A stretch of DNA of 64,000 nucleotides from Hypoxylon rubiginosum (GCA_902806565.1 CADCXA010000037.1:868001-932000); one strand, 5' to 3'; positions 24,217 to 35,413 are shown, counted from the stretch's first letter. Numbers and translations: made by a program. The notes: generated from the sequence alone by a model not told the origin.

Positions 24217-26129
24217 TCATTCATTAGGCGACTGTTCCACAGCCGTATCGTCACTCGCCTGTCGTCGTGGATGTATTCGTTCGTCGGTGGGTGGTGCCAG
24301 ACGCGCCGGACTAGGCGCCTTCGGCCCCGGCGAGGACGTCTTTCCAGCGACGTTCTCACTGCTATCCACCGCCGTCTCATCACTAATCTCTCGGCTAGGA
24401 TGGCCACGCTCTTCTGCACTCTGGGGTGCTAGAAGGGTCGGTGCGGGCCTTGTTGGCGTAGTCGGAGGCTGCTCCTCGCCCGTATCGCTGTGAACTACCA
24501 CTCGCTCGAGAGGGGCCACTGTTGACTCATTCGCTTGCAACAGCCGGGAGTCCGATTTCATAAGCGAAGTAGCAACTCCTCTTATACCTGCGACGATGAG
24601 TTCCGGTCGCTCCCAAGCCAGAAGTCCCGACTTTCCACTGGCTCGATGTGTGTGTAGTACGGTATACTTCGCATTCGCCCAACTGGGACAGGTATAGCAG
24701 TCTTTCGCCTCGTCTTGTGCCAGGGCCGCCGCATCCGTCTCTGCTTCTGCACCTGTACTCGCTTCTGCTTCCGCATTCGCGTCCGTACTAGGCTCGTCGC
24801 CTAAGAATACCGTGATTCCGACTTTCGGTTTAGTAGGGGTCTTCTTCTCCAACGGCTCCGGATGGAGCACGCAATGCGCCCAGAACCTCATCGACGCTTC
24901 CGGGCCCGGTAGCCAGGCCAGTTGAGTAAAGTTTATCAGCTCCGTCGGCGTGAATTCCTCCTTTTTCTTAGGGCTGAGAAGGCGGAGACTCTTCATCACG
25001 AAGACCAGCAGACCCGTCGGGGAGTCGCATAGAGCATAAGCTAAGGTGTTAGGCTCCTGAAGACCCAACCGGTTCAATCCAAACTGGGCGGGTGTCGGGG
25101 CTTTCTTCGACGGGCGAACATAGCCATTCCGCTGAAGAGCCGAGAAGTCTTCACTACGGTAGCCCAGGATAGGAGCGTGAAGTAAACTCGCAAGGGACCA
25201 CTTTGCCCATTCGATTGGCGCTTCCTGAAGCTTCGGCTGCGAAAGGGGAGGTGAAATGAAGTGCGCGCCTAAGCAAGAGCTCATGTAATGAGTCGCCAAA
25301 TAATTGACGACCCTAAAGTCGATCTCAGCTGGCGAAGCTGCTCCGGAACTCGCATTCGTCACTACATAATGCGGATATGAAAGCCGACTCATTAAGGAGT
25401 TTAGAAGCTCCGCCGTGGATGAGATCACGGGAGTATTATTAGGAAGCGCATCGCTGAATCCCAAGCCGGGCAAAGAAGGTATGACCAAGTGGAAAGGCTG
25501 GTTATTTGCAGCATCTTCCGGGTCGGTAAATAACTTGATGAGATGCCCAAAAGAAAGATTTGAGAAAGGAAAAGGTGGTATCAAAAGAAGGGGTATCGCG
25601 TTTGGATGAGAGGAACGAGCGTGGATGAAGTGAATTCTGACGGTAGCTTCAGAAGAGGGTATTGAAAACTCGGTGCGAAACTGAGGTAATTCGGCATTTA
25701 ATGAATCCTCCTGCGTTCGCCATGAATATTGCTCAAGCCTGTACAACGTTTAGTCACTCTACCTATGAGGCAAACCGAAGGATTGGGTGTGTTGAGTTTG
25801 TATAAGTGAAGTAGGTAATAGAATATGTAAGAGACAAAATCTGTAAGGACGACTTACCAAAAATCAATGAGTGGTTCTACCCGAGACTTGGGCTCCCACC
25901 AATCCTGAGATTTCGGCTCCGACACCTCATGAGGCAGTCTAGTAACTTCAAGCTTCTGTTTAGTGAGATCCAGATATTTCGATGAAACCTGTCGAGTATA
26001 GCTAGAGCATCAGCCACAAACCCTCTTCTAGTTTGGAGGAAGATCGGCGGGGTGGCTCACGTGTATCTTGTACGGCTTGACTTCTTCAGCACCGCCAGCG
26101 GGAACGGCTTCTTCAACCTCAGCAGCCAT
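24217..26129 (-). CDS. Epoxide-hydrolase-fold protein lacking the usual nucleophile
   Basis: Three exons: 26061-26129, 25858-25988, 24217-25738; 573 residues. The N-terminal part matches the epoxide hydrolase N-terminal domain (KIHVSSKYLDLTKQKLEVTRLP, then WWEPKSRVEPLIDFW and YSWRTQEDSLN), followed by an alpha/beta-hydrolase core with an oxyanion-type segment (PLLLIPPFPFS) and LVIPSLPGLGFSDALP. In active enzymes the nucleophile Asp lies in a GGDWG-like elbow; here the matching place reads VVTNASSGAASPAEIDFR, with no Asp at the elbow. So it may be inactive or use other chemistry (inference). The C-terminal 150 or so residues are low complexity: an A/E/D/T-rich run, then two related copies of a motif with LAP...ER.HP. 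No signal peptide; likely cytosolic. The frame is fully supported across both introns. Confidence 0.87.
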
Positions 26130-27337
26130 GTTTTTCAAGTATTGTAAATTACCATCGAACAGTGAGTATCACGACCGAAGCAGCACAACATTAGGTGAGG
26201 TAACGAGAGACCAAAACAAACAAGTAGCGACAGATTCCTAAATTAGTCATAGAACGAAGGGAAGAAAAACAACAAAATTACCACTTTCATATTATCTTGT
26301 CCAGGCCGCGCCAGCGCACCCGAGAGGAGGACTTGTTTAATTATACTTTCGTTTTAAGGGACTTGGGTGGCTTGACCTCATGTGGCTAAAATCTCTGATA
26401 GAACGCGCGAAAACAGGGCAGAAAACAACAGGGGTTATACCTACTAACCTAGCCACGGACCAATCGAGACGGGAGTCGATCCCGAATTCAGACTGAGCAG
26501 GGGTCTTCCGGGGTCGAGACTCTCGAGACTCTCGAGGGACGAGTGGCGGTGCACACGTACATCTTTTGGAGAAGCGGAAATGATCGACTCCGGGATGATG
26601 CCTATGACCTGCCTTAGTTGGCACGATGAGATGTCCTGACGAGTCTGACTTCCAAGTTTCGAAAGCTGACTCTTGGATTTATCAGATCGTGTTAGGGGTA
26701 CGAGGTACAATTGCCGTACCAACTCGAGACCCGAACGCGCCGGAAGAGAGAGAGCTCGTCTATTTTAGGGGACCTTTTCTGTCACGCATGACGGCGGCGG
26801 ACGCTAGCTCAAGCTCCCCTGTAGTTAATTTTATAGGACGGGTTAAGGCACGCAACGGCTGAACATGAACAATAACCGACGAGAATATTTCAAAACAAGT
26901 CGGCCGCAACTTTTCTGAGGCGTGTGATAGATACCTATATTAGTGAGATAGATACTTCAATATCAACTTCAGATATACACGCATGTCTAAGAATAGTAAA
27001 TCAGTGGCGAGGAAGTCGGGCTATTTTCCGGAGAGTAGTATTCTATGAACCGGCACACACACCGGCCAAAGATGGTGTGGCATGAATGCTCGGAGATTCA
27101 ATTACCTAGGTAGGGTGCCTTTGTTTTACATCCCTGGAAGTACGAGGTCTTCATATTCAATGCTGTTAAAATGATTAGCTCTGTAAAATTGTAAATTCAG
27201 GTTCGTCGGATTAAGTAGTGATTTCGTCTGTCCCGAGATATCGATATAATACAATGAAGAGTGGATAGTCGCTCTGTCGCTTCAGTCCGTCCCGTTGGCA
27301 GCGCAAAAGCCCCATGATAAAGTAGAGCTTATTTAGT
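26130..27337. other. Intergenic region, 1.2 kb
   Basis: Upstream of the hydrolase-like gene and downstream of the small mitochondrial-type gene. The open frames near 26337-26862 overlap on both strands and are not convincing. No RNA gene seen. Confidence 0.55.
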
Positions 27338-27712
27338 TCATGCTTTGCTTTCCGACCCGTCGTCTTTCTTGCCTGTAAACAGCTCCCATATCCAACTAAT
27401 CCAGAAGATAGACTCTATCGTGCCGAATATGCTCAGTATCACGAGGACGGCAATCCTAGTGTTTCGACTCATGCCCAACCCTTCGAAGCTGAAATTCATG
27501 GGTGGGGGTTCCTCGGGGGATTTAGACGAATCTTTAGGCGGTTGCTTCGTTGCGAGTCTATGACGAGAAGTCGAGAAATTTGAGATGGTAATCGGAGTTG
27601 ATGATCGTGGTGCATGAGGATTGATAGTAGATGTGTGTGGAAAGACGAGATGTCGTCGGCTTACAGCGCCAGCGCTGTTGCGGGTCATTGTCACCAAGCG
27701 AGTAGATAGCAT
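27338..27712 (-). CDS. Small single-pass, probably mitochondrial protein
   Basis: Intronless frame of 124 residues starting at an ATG. The first 60 or so residues are basic and hydroxylated with almost no acidic residues (MLSTRLVTMTRNSAGAVSRR), a typical mitochondrial presequence; FSTSRHRLATKQ marks a plausible cleavage zone. A P/S/K/E-rich linker follows, then a conserved-looking FSFEGLGMSRNTR and one strong membrane helix (residues about 87-112, IAVLVILSIFGTIESIFWISWIW), ending in a charged tail (GKKDDGSESKA). This layout fits a small inner-membrane protein. I do not recognise the family and assign no function. Confidence 0.72.
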   Translation of the reverse strand: MLSTRLVTMTRNSAGAVSRRHLVFPHTSTINPHAPRSSTPITISNFSTSRHRLATKQPPKDSSKSPEEPPPMNFSFEGLGMSRNTRIAVLVILSIFGTIESIFWISWIWELFTGKKDDGSESKA

Positions 27713-28174
27713 TTTGACAATATAACTACCTCCTAGCTATAAACAATAAGACAAAACTCAACAGTATAGAGGATGTTGAACGAATTATACACTATACTTA
27801 ATAACATAGAAAACGAAGAGAGAAACCCGAGAATATATACCACGACGCTGAAGAAGTCGTCAAGGTAAATTGAGTCATGGTGATTTACGGTGACTAGGGC
27901 TCGGCACCTTCGATACGGCGATACGGCGTATATGCAACCTAACTTGAAGCTGTCATATTTTAGTTAATAAGACGCCGATCGGAAAGTTTCTAATACACAA
28001 CAACACGGGGCTTTTTTTGTAAAGGCCAATCTCGAGACTACCTAGGTAATCTCTAGGTAGATTCAATGTAATCCGTCCCTACATTCCAATGACTGGCTGG
28101 GCCGATGTTTGCTTTGAGCGTTAGGGGCTAGTAGTCTATACTACTTATATACTAAGAGCAGCATAATCCAACAA
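27713..28174. other. Spacer upstream of tRNA-Gly
   Basis: 462 bp, fairly AT-rich, holding the upstream region of the small membrane protein gene and the 5' flank of the tRNA. No further gene seen. Confidence 0.6.
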
Positions 28175-28259
28175 GCACTAATGGGGTAGTGGTAACCTCG
28201 GAGTTTCCCATCTTCTGAAGATACTACTCTGGCCCCGTGTTCGATTCACGGTTAGTGCA
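28175..28259 (+). tRNA. tRNA-Gly (anticodon CCC) with intron
   Basis: Acceptor stem GCACTAA pairs perfectly with TTAGTGC at 28252-28258, with discriminator A at 28259. The A box is TGGGGTAGTGGT and the B box GTTCGATTC. The anticodon stem GGAGT pairs with ACTCT (one G-U), giving loop TTCCCA, then an intron of about 14 nt (TCTTCTGAAGATAC) after position 37, then T38. Without the intron the tRNA is 71 nt, the normal length for glycine tRNA. No CCA is encoded, as usual for nuclear genes. Confidence 0.92.
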
Positions 28260-28760
28260 GTTCAGCACACCCATTAGAGATAACTCTATCTTTTTTGCAT
28301 TTTTCTGGATTTATACTGCTATAAATCCTTGTAAGTCGTCTCTTTGCTGCTTCATCCGGGTGAAATGTCTCGTTTAACTGTCTATTCTGTTTGACTTGCT
28401 ACTAGAGTTTTATTATATTGATTATTGACCTAGGTAGCGACTTTCATAGTTGGTGCATTTAATGAAAAGTGAACTCGAATTGCCAGACTGCTCGAGTCGA
28501 ATCGAGTCCTAATAGTCGTGGCTCAATTCAGCTTCAGCCACTAACAGCTAAGGGATCCACCCTCCGTGGGGTTAATCCAAGAGAGCCCGGACCACCAGCG
28601 TGCGTTGGCCAGTGATGTCTTCAATTTTGGCAACTCAAATTCCAATCTTTCACGATGAATCCCACCAACCACCCGTAGCCTTGACCTTACCAATACACAC
28701 TTGTCTGCTGTATACTATTCATTTCTTGATTAGTCTCTTTGACTACAACATATATCCAAT
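28260..28760. other. tRNA-Gly / GET4 spacer
   Basis: 500 bp holding the tRNA 3' flank, with a T6 tract at 28290-28295 that could end Pol III transcription, and the GET4 promoter. Confidence 0.6.
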
Positions 28761-29852
28761 ATGAGCGCCAAAGGCGGCGACAAGATCGCGAAGATCATCG
28801 CTCGTCTGCAGCAGCGGATCAGTGAGGGGCAGTTCTACGAAGCTCAGCAGCAGACCCGCGTGGTAGCGGCACGGTACACGAAGTCGGCCAGCTGGGACGC
28901 CGCCATCGACATCCTCTACAATGTCGCCCAGTCGCTTCTGAAGGCGGGCCAGGGCGGCAGCGGCGGCGACCTCTGCGTGCTGCTGGTCGACACCTACAAA
29001 CAGGCCGAGCTGAAGCCTGATTCCGCCGCGAAGGGCAAGCTGCTCACGTGTCTACGGCTGTTCGATAGCGACGAACCTACGCGCAAGAAGTTCATTGGAG
29101 AGATGATAGCGTACGCTGCGCCCGCTTCTTGATTTCGATTCATCCCGTGGAGGAGCTATCCGCTGACTACTACTGATCTACCTAGATGGTCCTCCAAGTA
29201 CGGCGAATACCCAGCCGGTGACCCCGAACTCCATCACGTCGCAGGCTCCCTATACGCGGAAGAGCACGAACCGTATGACGCGGAGAGACATCTTCTTTTA
29301 GGCACCAAAGATTCGGCCGAGGTCCTCGCTCGTCTGGAGTACGAATGGTTTAAGGAGGACGATGCACACACAGCCGCGCTGTACGCCGCCCGAGGCGTCC
29401 TGCCGTACCTCCTCACAGGCAACGTCCGGGCGGCCAATACATGCTACCGACTCTTCACCAGCGCTCTGAGCCAAGACAGACAGAGTCAGCTCGGCATCCA
29501 AGACGTCAGCAGCAACAGCGCCGACTTACGAATCTACCCTAGCATACCTCTCCTCAACTTCCTAGGTCTGCTCCTGCTCGCCATCCAGCGGGCCAGCCCG
29601 GACCTGTATAAGCAACTGCACAATAAATACGGAAGCCTGATCGGAGAGACCGAGGCGTGGCACGAGTCGTTAGAGATGATAGCCGAGATGTACTTCGGGA
29701 TCCAAAAGCCTCGACAGAGCAACCCTCTGATGGACATGATGAGCGGCCTGCTCGGTGGTGGCGGCGGCGGCGGTGGTTCTGGAAGTGGAGGTGCAAGAAG
29801 ACCGGCTGTTAAGGCTCCTACGTCGATGCCGGCTGCTGAAGGGCTGGACTAG
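28761..29852 (+). CDS. GET4: Get4, tail-anchored protein targeting factor
   Basis: Get4 (TRC40-pathway subunit, DUF410 family) forms a complex with Get5 in the cytosol and hands tail-anchored membrane proteins from Sgt2 to the ATPase Get3. Two exons, 28761-29110 and 29186-29852; 338 residues, close to the family length. The protein is an all-helical repeat array: IAKIIARLQQRISEGQFYEAQQQTRVVAARY at the start, the typical ...AEEHEPYDAERHLLLGTKDS.. in the middle, and YPSIPLLNFLGLLLLAIQRASPDLYKQLHNKY near the end. The C terminus has a run of eight Gly followed by SGSGG, a flexible tail. The intron splits an Ala codon (GC|A). The upstream neighbour is a tRNA and the downstream gene is on the other strand. 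Confidence 0.96.
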
Positions 29853-29961
29853 TGGTGTTAGACAAGATTATCCTTCTGATTCATATAGCAGATAATGATA
29901 GCATGCCTGCATGATTCGTAATGATCAAAACATTCATGACTTCTTTTTTCTTTTTTTAATA

Positions 29962-30562
29962 CTATGCCCGTGGTTGTTCCTCCGGCTCGTACATCCAGTT
30001 GTCCTCAGCTAGTACGGCCATCTTCGCTCTCATGCTAGCCCGGAGCGCCTCTAGGACCTCTTCTTCTCGAGTTAGCTTGGATTTGGATTCTGCTTGCATA
30101 ATCCTACCTTCAGGCTGCTCCGGCGTGCGATTGTGGTTTATCTGGTGATGCTTGACGATCTCCGCCAACCTCTGCCTCTCGCCTATTGTAGAACAAATTG
30201 TATCAGCAAAAACCCTCGGTGCCCGCAGACGTTCGGATTAGTTGCGTACGCTCGTTCTCCTGGGCCTCGTCGGGCGCGCCGCCGTCGTCGAGGCCGTCGT
30301 CGGGCGGCGTCGGCGGGTCGCCGACCTCGAACTCGCCGTCCTTGTCGCGGAGGACGATGTCCGAGGTGTCGGACAGGACCTCGACGTCGCCGAGGCGCAG
30401 GGTCTCGGCCGAGGCGCTGGCGGCGGAGGAGGACGAGTTCGTGGGCGTCGGGCGCCGTGTGAGCTGGCTCTGGAACAGGTTGCGACGGACGCCGGCCGTG
30501 TTGGTGCGCGCGGCGGCCCTGTTAGTGCCCGGACGAGCATGCGGCGGCGGGCGGTCGGCCAT
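29962..30562 (-). CDS. Acidic, mostly disordered fungal protein, unknown
   Basis: Two exons, 30250-30562 and 29962-30182 (intron 30183-30249, splitting an Arg codon), give 177 residues. The start MADRPPPHARPGTNR is the most 3' reasonable ATG; the frame is also open upstream to 30691, but that extension is K- and N-rich and lies in AT-rich leader-like sequence. The N-terminal half is basic, P/S/T-rich (RRNLFQSQLTRRPTPTNSS). A compact acidic block follows (LRLGDVEVLSDTSDIVLRDK, then DGEFEVGDPPTPPDDG). After the splice comes a helical stretch (RQRLAEIVKHHQINHNR, then LTREEEVLEALRASMRAKMAVLAEDNWMYEPEE). I do not recognise the family. It is divergent from RAI1 across a 506-bp shared promoter region. 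Confidence 0.78.
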
Positions 30563-31068
30563 GGATGGGGATTCGTGAGGGTTGTATTCTTTCTTTTCTT
30601 TTCTTTTTGCGGTTGAACGAACGTGTGGTTTGTTTTTAATAATATTGATTGACGAGGTACCCTTTTCTTGAAAACGAATGGGATTTCTCAAGATGACATC
30701 GATGTTGATGCTGGGTATGTATTGCGAAAATTACCTAGGTAACTTTAGGTAGGTAATAGGTACCGACTGAGCTCTGAGGAAGCAGGCAGGGAGCAGGGAG
30801 CAGGGAGCAGGGGTCATGCCTACTATGTATTGGACAGTGCGGCTGATCCCCCGATATTGTGGGGTAGATCCGTGTAAGTGAATCGAAGCTTCGCGCCTCG
30901 TTACCTCCTATCCAAGTACCTTTCCTACATAGGTATGTACCTAACCTAGCAATTTTCTTTCAACGCCCTTATCAGGATCTTTAATTTATGAAAAGCCCAA
31001 CTGCATTTGTTAAAAGATCCGCTCTGTCCTATATTAACGTCAAGCGTAGTACAAGAACTCTTTCTATC
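30563..31068. promoter_or_regulatory. Divergent promoter region, 30562 gene / RAI1
   Basis: 506-bp region between two divergent start codons. It has a CT/TTCTTTT-rich tract next to the minus-strand gene and a three-unit 7-bp repeat (GCAGGGA) near 30784-30811. No specific factor site is claimed. Confidence 0.5.
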
Positions 31069-32695
31069 ATGGCAGCTAGCTTTAAGATCCAGCCTGTCAA
31101 CCGGTTTGGCGGCGAAAGTGAAGCTGTGAAACGACCCAAGGTAGGTATTGTCTGGTTTGGTCACGAAATTAAGCTAGCTTCGATATGTCCTAATCCGTAT
31201 ACGTCGCCTCCATAAATTTCAAAACTGATGCTGTCTGGATATAGGAAATAGCCTGCTTTTCGTATGATGATAAACATGAGTTTCATCTAGATGATCGATC
31301 TCTGCAGTGGTATTATCCTGCCGAGCTTGGGGCAGATTTATCCAAGGGATTTGAGCAATTCGACAAGCATGACGACTCGAAGGATGAGCATATCGACAGT
31401 CTCCTTAAGACAATCATGGCTCATGAAGAAGAAGAAGGAAAGAAGATCGACGCGAATGTTGTTACTTGGCGTGGCATGATGACAAAGGTACGGATAACTA
31501 ACCCTAATATGCGGATGGACACATAGAAACTAACCTACTATAGATCATGTCGGCTCCATTTGATGACCGAGATGGGTACGTGGACATGTTCCTGGTCCGT
31601 ACTACCTATGAAGTTCTGACGTGGCGTTTATCTAGCTTCGAGATGAATGCTACCCTTTACCAAGTGCGCAATTCAAATATGATCTATGGAGTGATCCCAG
31701 GCTGATTATTCACTGAAGGACTGCATGTATGCTAAGAGCATCCTTATTGACTCTATTCGCACTAACCTAATACTGGCTCAGCTTTATCGAAGAGAACCAT
31801 GCTCACAAGCAGGCCAAGCAATTAGAGCAGCAACGTACACAGCAAGGACGGCAGCAACCATTCTCGCCAGATGTCATGACGTACTGGGGTAAAGACAACA
31901 ATTCCAATCAACTTGAATTTATAGCTTACCACATCGCAGGCTATAAATTCGAGACATTAAGCTGCCTGCCACGTCCTTGGGGAGAAGTCACGAGAGATTT
32001 CATCGAGCACAGGGACAACGAGATTGTTAGCAACAAGGCCCAATACTGCTCCGTGGTCCGTACTGGGATCGGAAAAACAACGCTATGCCTAGGAGGCGAG
32101 GTAGATGCTAGTAAGTCTACATTCGCGCATGTTGTAGGAATGCTTTGTGCTCACACCAGCATTAGTCTGGGATTCCAAGCCTACGCACAAGGGGGCGCCA
32201 ATCAACTGGATCGAGCTCAAGACTAGTGTTGAGATTCGCGACGACAGGAGCATGCAGAACTTCGAGCGCAAGCTCATGAAGTTCTGGATCCAATCCTTCC
32301 TACTCGGCGTACCTAAGATCATCGTCGGTTTCCGCTCACAGCAAGGTATTCTCACTAAGCTGGAAGAAATTCAGACGGCCCAGATCCCCGAGACGGCGGC
32401 CAAACGAGGAGTCAGAAGTTGGAACGCGAACACGTGTATAAACTTCGCCAGCGCGTTCTTAGAATGTAAGGATACCCTCAAACGAACTGCTGGCTGCGCA
32501 TGTGCTAATTTGATTCAAGGGTTGAGGAATACAATCGATGACGAAGGCGTCTGGAGAATACAGAGACGACATCGGTCGGGTATCATTGAAGTCTTCAAGG
32601 TCGAAGAGGTTGGCCACGGAAGTATACTCACTGACGAGTTCATTAACTGGCGCATTAAGCTGAGCCTAAATAGTGGCGATAGTGGTAGTACCTGA
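31069..32695 (+). CDS. RAI1: Rai1/DXO decapping nuclease
   Basis: Rai1 removes incomplete 5' caps (pyrophosphohydrolase and related decapping activities) and in fungi supports the nuclear 5'-3' exonuclease Rat1. Eight exons: 31069-31140, 31245-31487, 31544-31575, 31636-31663, 31719-31726, 31782-31888, 31940-32110, 32166-32695; 396 residues. The active-site motifs are visible: GGEVDAIWD (E217, D219) and ELK (E237, K239), with RTGIGKTTLCLGG before the first and an F-W-IQSFLLGVPKIIVGFR segment after. Exon 5 is only 8 nt; leaving it out breaks the frame between FEMNATLYQ and IFIEENHA. An alternative acceptor at 31700 gives a 26-nt exon, also in frame, but requires a 37-nt intron. Many small introns are clustered in the first third of the gene. 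Confidence 0.95.
31719..31726 (+). other. 8-nt microexon of RAI1
   Basis: Exon GACTGCAT between acceptor CTGAAG and donor GTATGC. It supplies Asp-Cys and two bases of Ile, joining ...ATLYQ to IFIEEN in frame. The upstream intron is 55 nt with a GCTGAT branch-like site; the downstream intron is 55 nt. Confidence 0.72.
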
Positions 32696-32854
32696 AGTGG
32701 CCGAGCTTTCTAACAAGCTCTGCCTAAGCCGATGTTTATCTAATCCCGTTCTCTAGAAATGCCGCTTTGTTTAGATACCCCAAACCTGAATCTTACACAA
32801 TTCTAAACCGCTGTCTATATGATATAGGCACCTTATTCCAGGTCTGAGACCAGG

Positions 32855-34370
32855 TTATTGGTTCAAGTTGACATGCATCTTGCGTCGAATGGGGTCAAAG
32901 TTGGTTCCGTGTTTGGGGTTCCCTGACGTTCGCTTCCCGTTGGCCTCGTAGTTTATGCTATCGAGATCTACCTCGAATGCCATGTGGTTGAGGAAGTTGC
33001 AAACCTGTAAAAGCGTCAGCAAAACAACGTTAGCTCGAATCGAGAAGCATGCAAATCTCACAGGTTTTCCGTGCCATCGTCCGCCTCCAATTTCAAACCA
33101 ACCGAGGTGGCCACCCAGCGAAGTAGTGCAGAGTACAGTGTATGGGTTTGTTGATGCTTCGGCATGCGGGAGACTCAGAGACGAGGCGATAGGGTCGTCC
33201 ATGGCGTTGATAGCAAGGAGTGGGATCCGTACAGCTAGTAGCGAATCTGAACTTGAGGCATCTCTGTAATAAGCCTCTTCGGTTGGATATCCCCAAGTTG
33301 GGCACTGGTACGCTCTGTCGAACTCGTAGAGGTACTTCAAGCTGAACAGATGCGCCGTATCTATGTTTGTGAACTTATCAAGTTCCTCCTTGTGCCTCAT
33401 GGATAGGGCTCTCATGGAGTCTAATAGATGAGTTAGTTGCGAAGATTGAATCCTGTAATTCGTGATACATACTGCCGAGAGCTCGTTGGTACACGTGATG
33501 TCCGATAAAGGTGCTCTGTAACATCTTGGATGATATGTGAAGAGCCCAGGGGTTTGCGACTACAACTGCTGCTCTCAACGGAGTCGCGGAGCCTTCCTCG
33601 CCGAGATACTACGCAATATGTGAGCATTTTATTCCCAAGCCCTACCCGCCTCTGAAGGCCACCTACGTTCGTGAGTATGCATGCACCCAGTGAGAACCCT
33701 AGGCCAAATAACGGGCGGTTAGGGTACGTCTTCTTGAGCCACTTAATTGTCTATTTGAACGGTTAGGAGCGATAAACTACAATATGGGAGCTTATACGGT
33801 ATCATCACTTACCTGTCTAACATCCCAGGTCGCACGCGCATTGTACAGCAAGCCCGTGGTAATCTTGCTGTTGGCGCAACCCCTCGAGATGACGACGCAG
33901 GCCTCCCACTTCCCGCCGTCGACCAGCGGCGCGATGGCGTGCCGGAGGTAGACCTCGTGCGAGCCCCCGCTAAGCCCGTGGAGGACAACGACCATGGGCC
34001 GGGCGTCGTCCGAGCCCATCTCGGCGAGCTCGTCCTCGGCGAAGTACGCCGTCCGCGGGGGCAGAGCCTCGTCGGCCTCGTCCGCGGCGGAGGGGTCCGT
34101 GACGGCGAAGTCGACGGCGAAGCTGCCGTTGAACTCGGCGTGGTCGGCCTCGAAGAGCCGCCGCTTGTAGCGCAGCGGCGGGCCGTGGGCCTTGGCGGCC
34201 GTCCACATCGTCTGCGCGTGCCCGTTGAAGATGAGCGGGTTCAGCTGGCACGGCGGCACCGCCGACTGGCATATCTTGAGCAGGTCCGTCGCGCCGCCGT
34301 CTCTGTCTTTCAGGCCGAGCGGCTTCGGCGACGTTGTGAAGTCGATCTTGGCTCGTCCGAGCCACTCCAT
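32855..34370 (-). CDS. Alpha/beta hydrolase, YheT/ABHD3/EEB1 family
   Basis: Probable serine esterase or acyltransferase of the family containing yeast Eht1/Eeb1 (medium-chain fatty acid ethyl ester synthesis and hydrolysis), YMR210W, and animal ABHD1/ABHD3. Five exons: 33813-34370, 33667-33750, 33473-33608, 33062-33420, 32855-33004; 428 residues, a normal length. The N terminus has the family signature LNPLIFNGHAQTMW; the oxyanion region is VVVLHGLSGGSHEVYLR, followed by SRGCANS. The nucleophile elbow is GFSLGA (Ser206); the acid is in NAMDDPIA (Asp335, or Asp334) and the base in GGHLGW (His364). So the triad is intact. The large first exon is GC-rich. It converges on RAI1 (160 bp apart) and diverges from SCC4/MAU2 across about 1 kb. 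Confidence 0.94.
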
Positions 34371-35413
34371 CTTGACCGCTGATGGGTATGTCTTCTCCTT
34401 GTTGCACGTTTCGTCTTCAGATAAAACTGGTTCCTAATTGAGACCGCTAAAGCAGAATAGGGACCAAGTTGTTATATCAGTTTAACTGTGAGAAAAGAAA
34501 AGAAAAGGTCTAAAGAGGTACTCTACCTAGCACTTAATGGTGTTGAATGTACCAGGTAGGTAAGTATTGCAGTATCCCCCTATAAAGTCAGCAGCAGGAC
34601 CCCGTTACTGAAATAGCAATATGCAAATAATCGGATAGGTATGTACTTCCTATTGGCTGCCTTGAATCGCTCCCCACTTGCCTCGGTTCATGCCGGGTTT
34701 CGTACTTGGACCCTTATATAATACCCTTATAATACTAATAAAATAATTTTATTTATGGTAATGCTACCTGAATATGAAGACTTCGTCCATATGACACAGC
34801 AGCGACAATAGATATCACTCATCAGAGTGGTGTCGTTCGATGTTGGGAATGCATTCTCCTAACGGCTTAACCCTTAATTGCATATATGCAGATCTTCGTT
34901 TCGTTTCGGTAACCGCCATTTTGCTTGTGTGTCGAGACTATAATATTGCATTCGCAGTCGAAGATGCATAATTTGTGCCTTCTGAGGTAAAAATATGAAT
35001 GAGCGAACTTCATATGAAGTACCTAAACAGCCAAAGAAATGGTATGTTTCTGTTTCGTACTTTTTCTTTGCTTAGGTCGTTCTATGCGGCTACAAATCGC
35101 AATACCAGACACCAATGATTATGTAAGACACGATCCACTGTCTCCCCACGTGGACCTGGTGGACCCAAATCCAACAAGGGCCGGGAATTTTCAGTAGTTT
35201 ATAAATTCACGTGATAGCGCTATTGGAACCAAACGACGTCGCGGGCGTGCGCCAGATCTGATGTATGCTACCTGCTACTTGGCTACGACTTTAACTTTGA
35301 CACAGTAGAATCGAATGCCAGTCTCCGGGAAAAGCGACCATTTCGATCGGAAGATTGCGTTACCGTCGATGGGGGAAAGGGATGGTCTGTACAGCGCTTA
35401 GTGCGATGAAATT
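34371..35413. promoter_or_regulatory. Divergent promoter region, hydrolase / SCC4
   Basis: 1,043 bp between the divergent starts. AT-rich near 34730-34760. Two CACGTG palindromes occur close to the SCC4 side (about 35147 and 35209), possible bHLH-type sites; this is inference from sequence only. Confidence 0.5.

Noticed and set aside
30094..30616. Several overlapping R- and A-rich frames over the 29962-30562 gene
   Set aside because: Shadows of the GC-rich first exon; the minus-strand frame alone splices cleanly into a coherent C terminus.
33939..34407. Frames on the plus strand and in another minus register over the hydrolase first exon
   Set aside because: GC-driven shadows of a gene whose own frame is confirmed by an intact catalytic triad.
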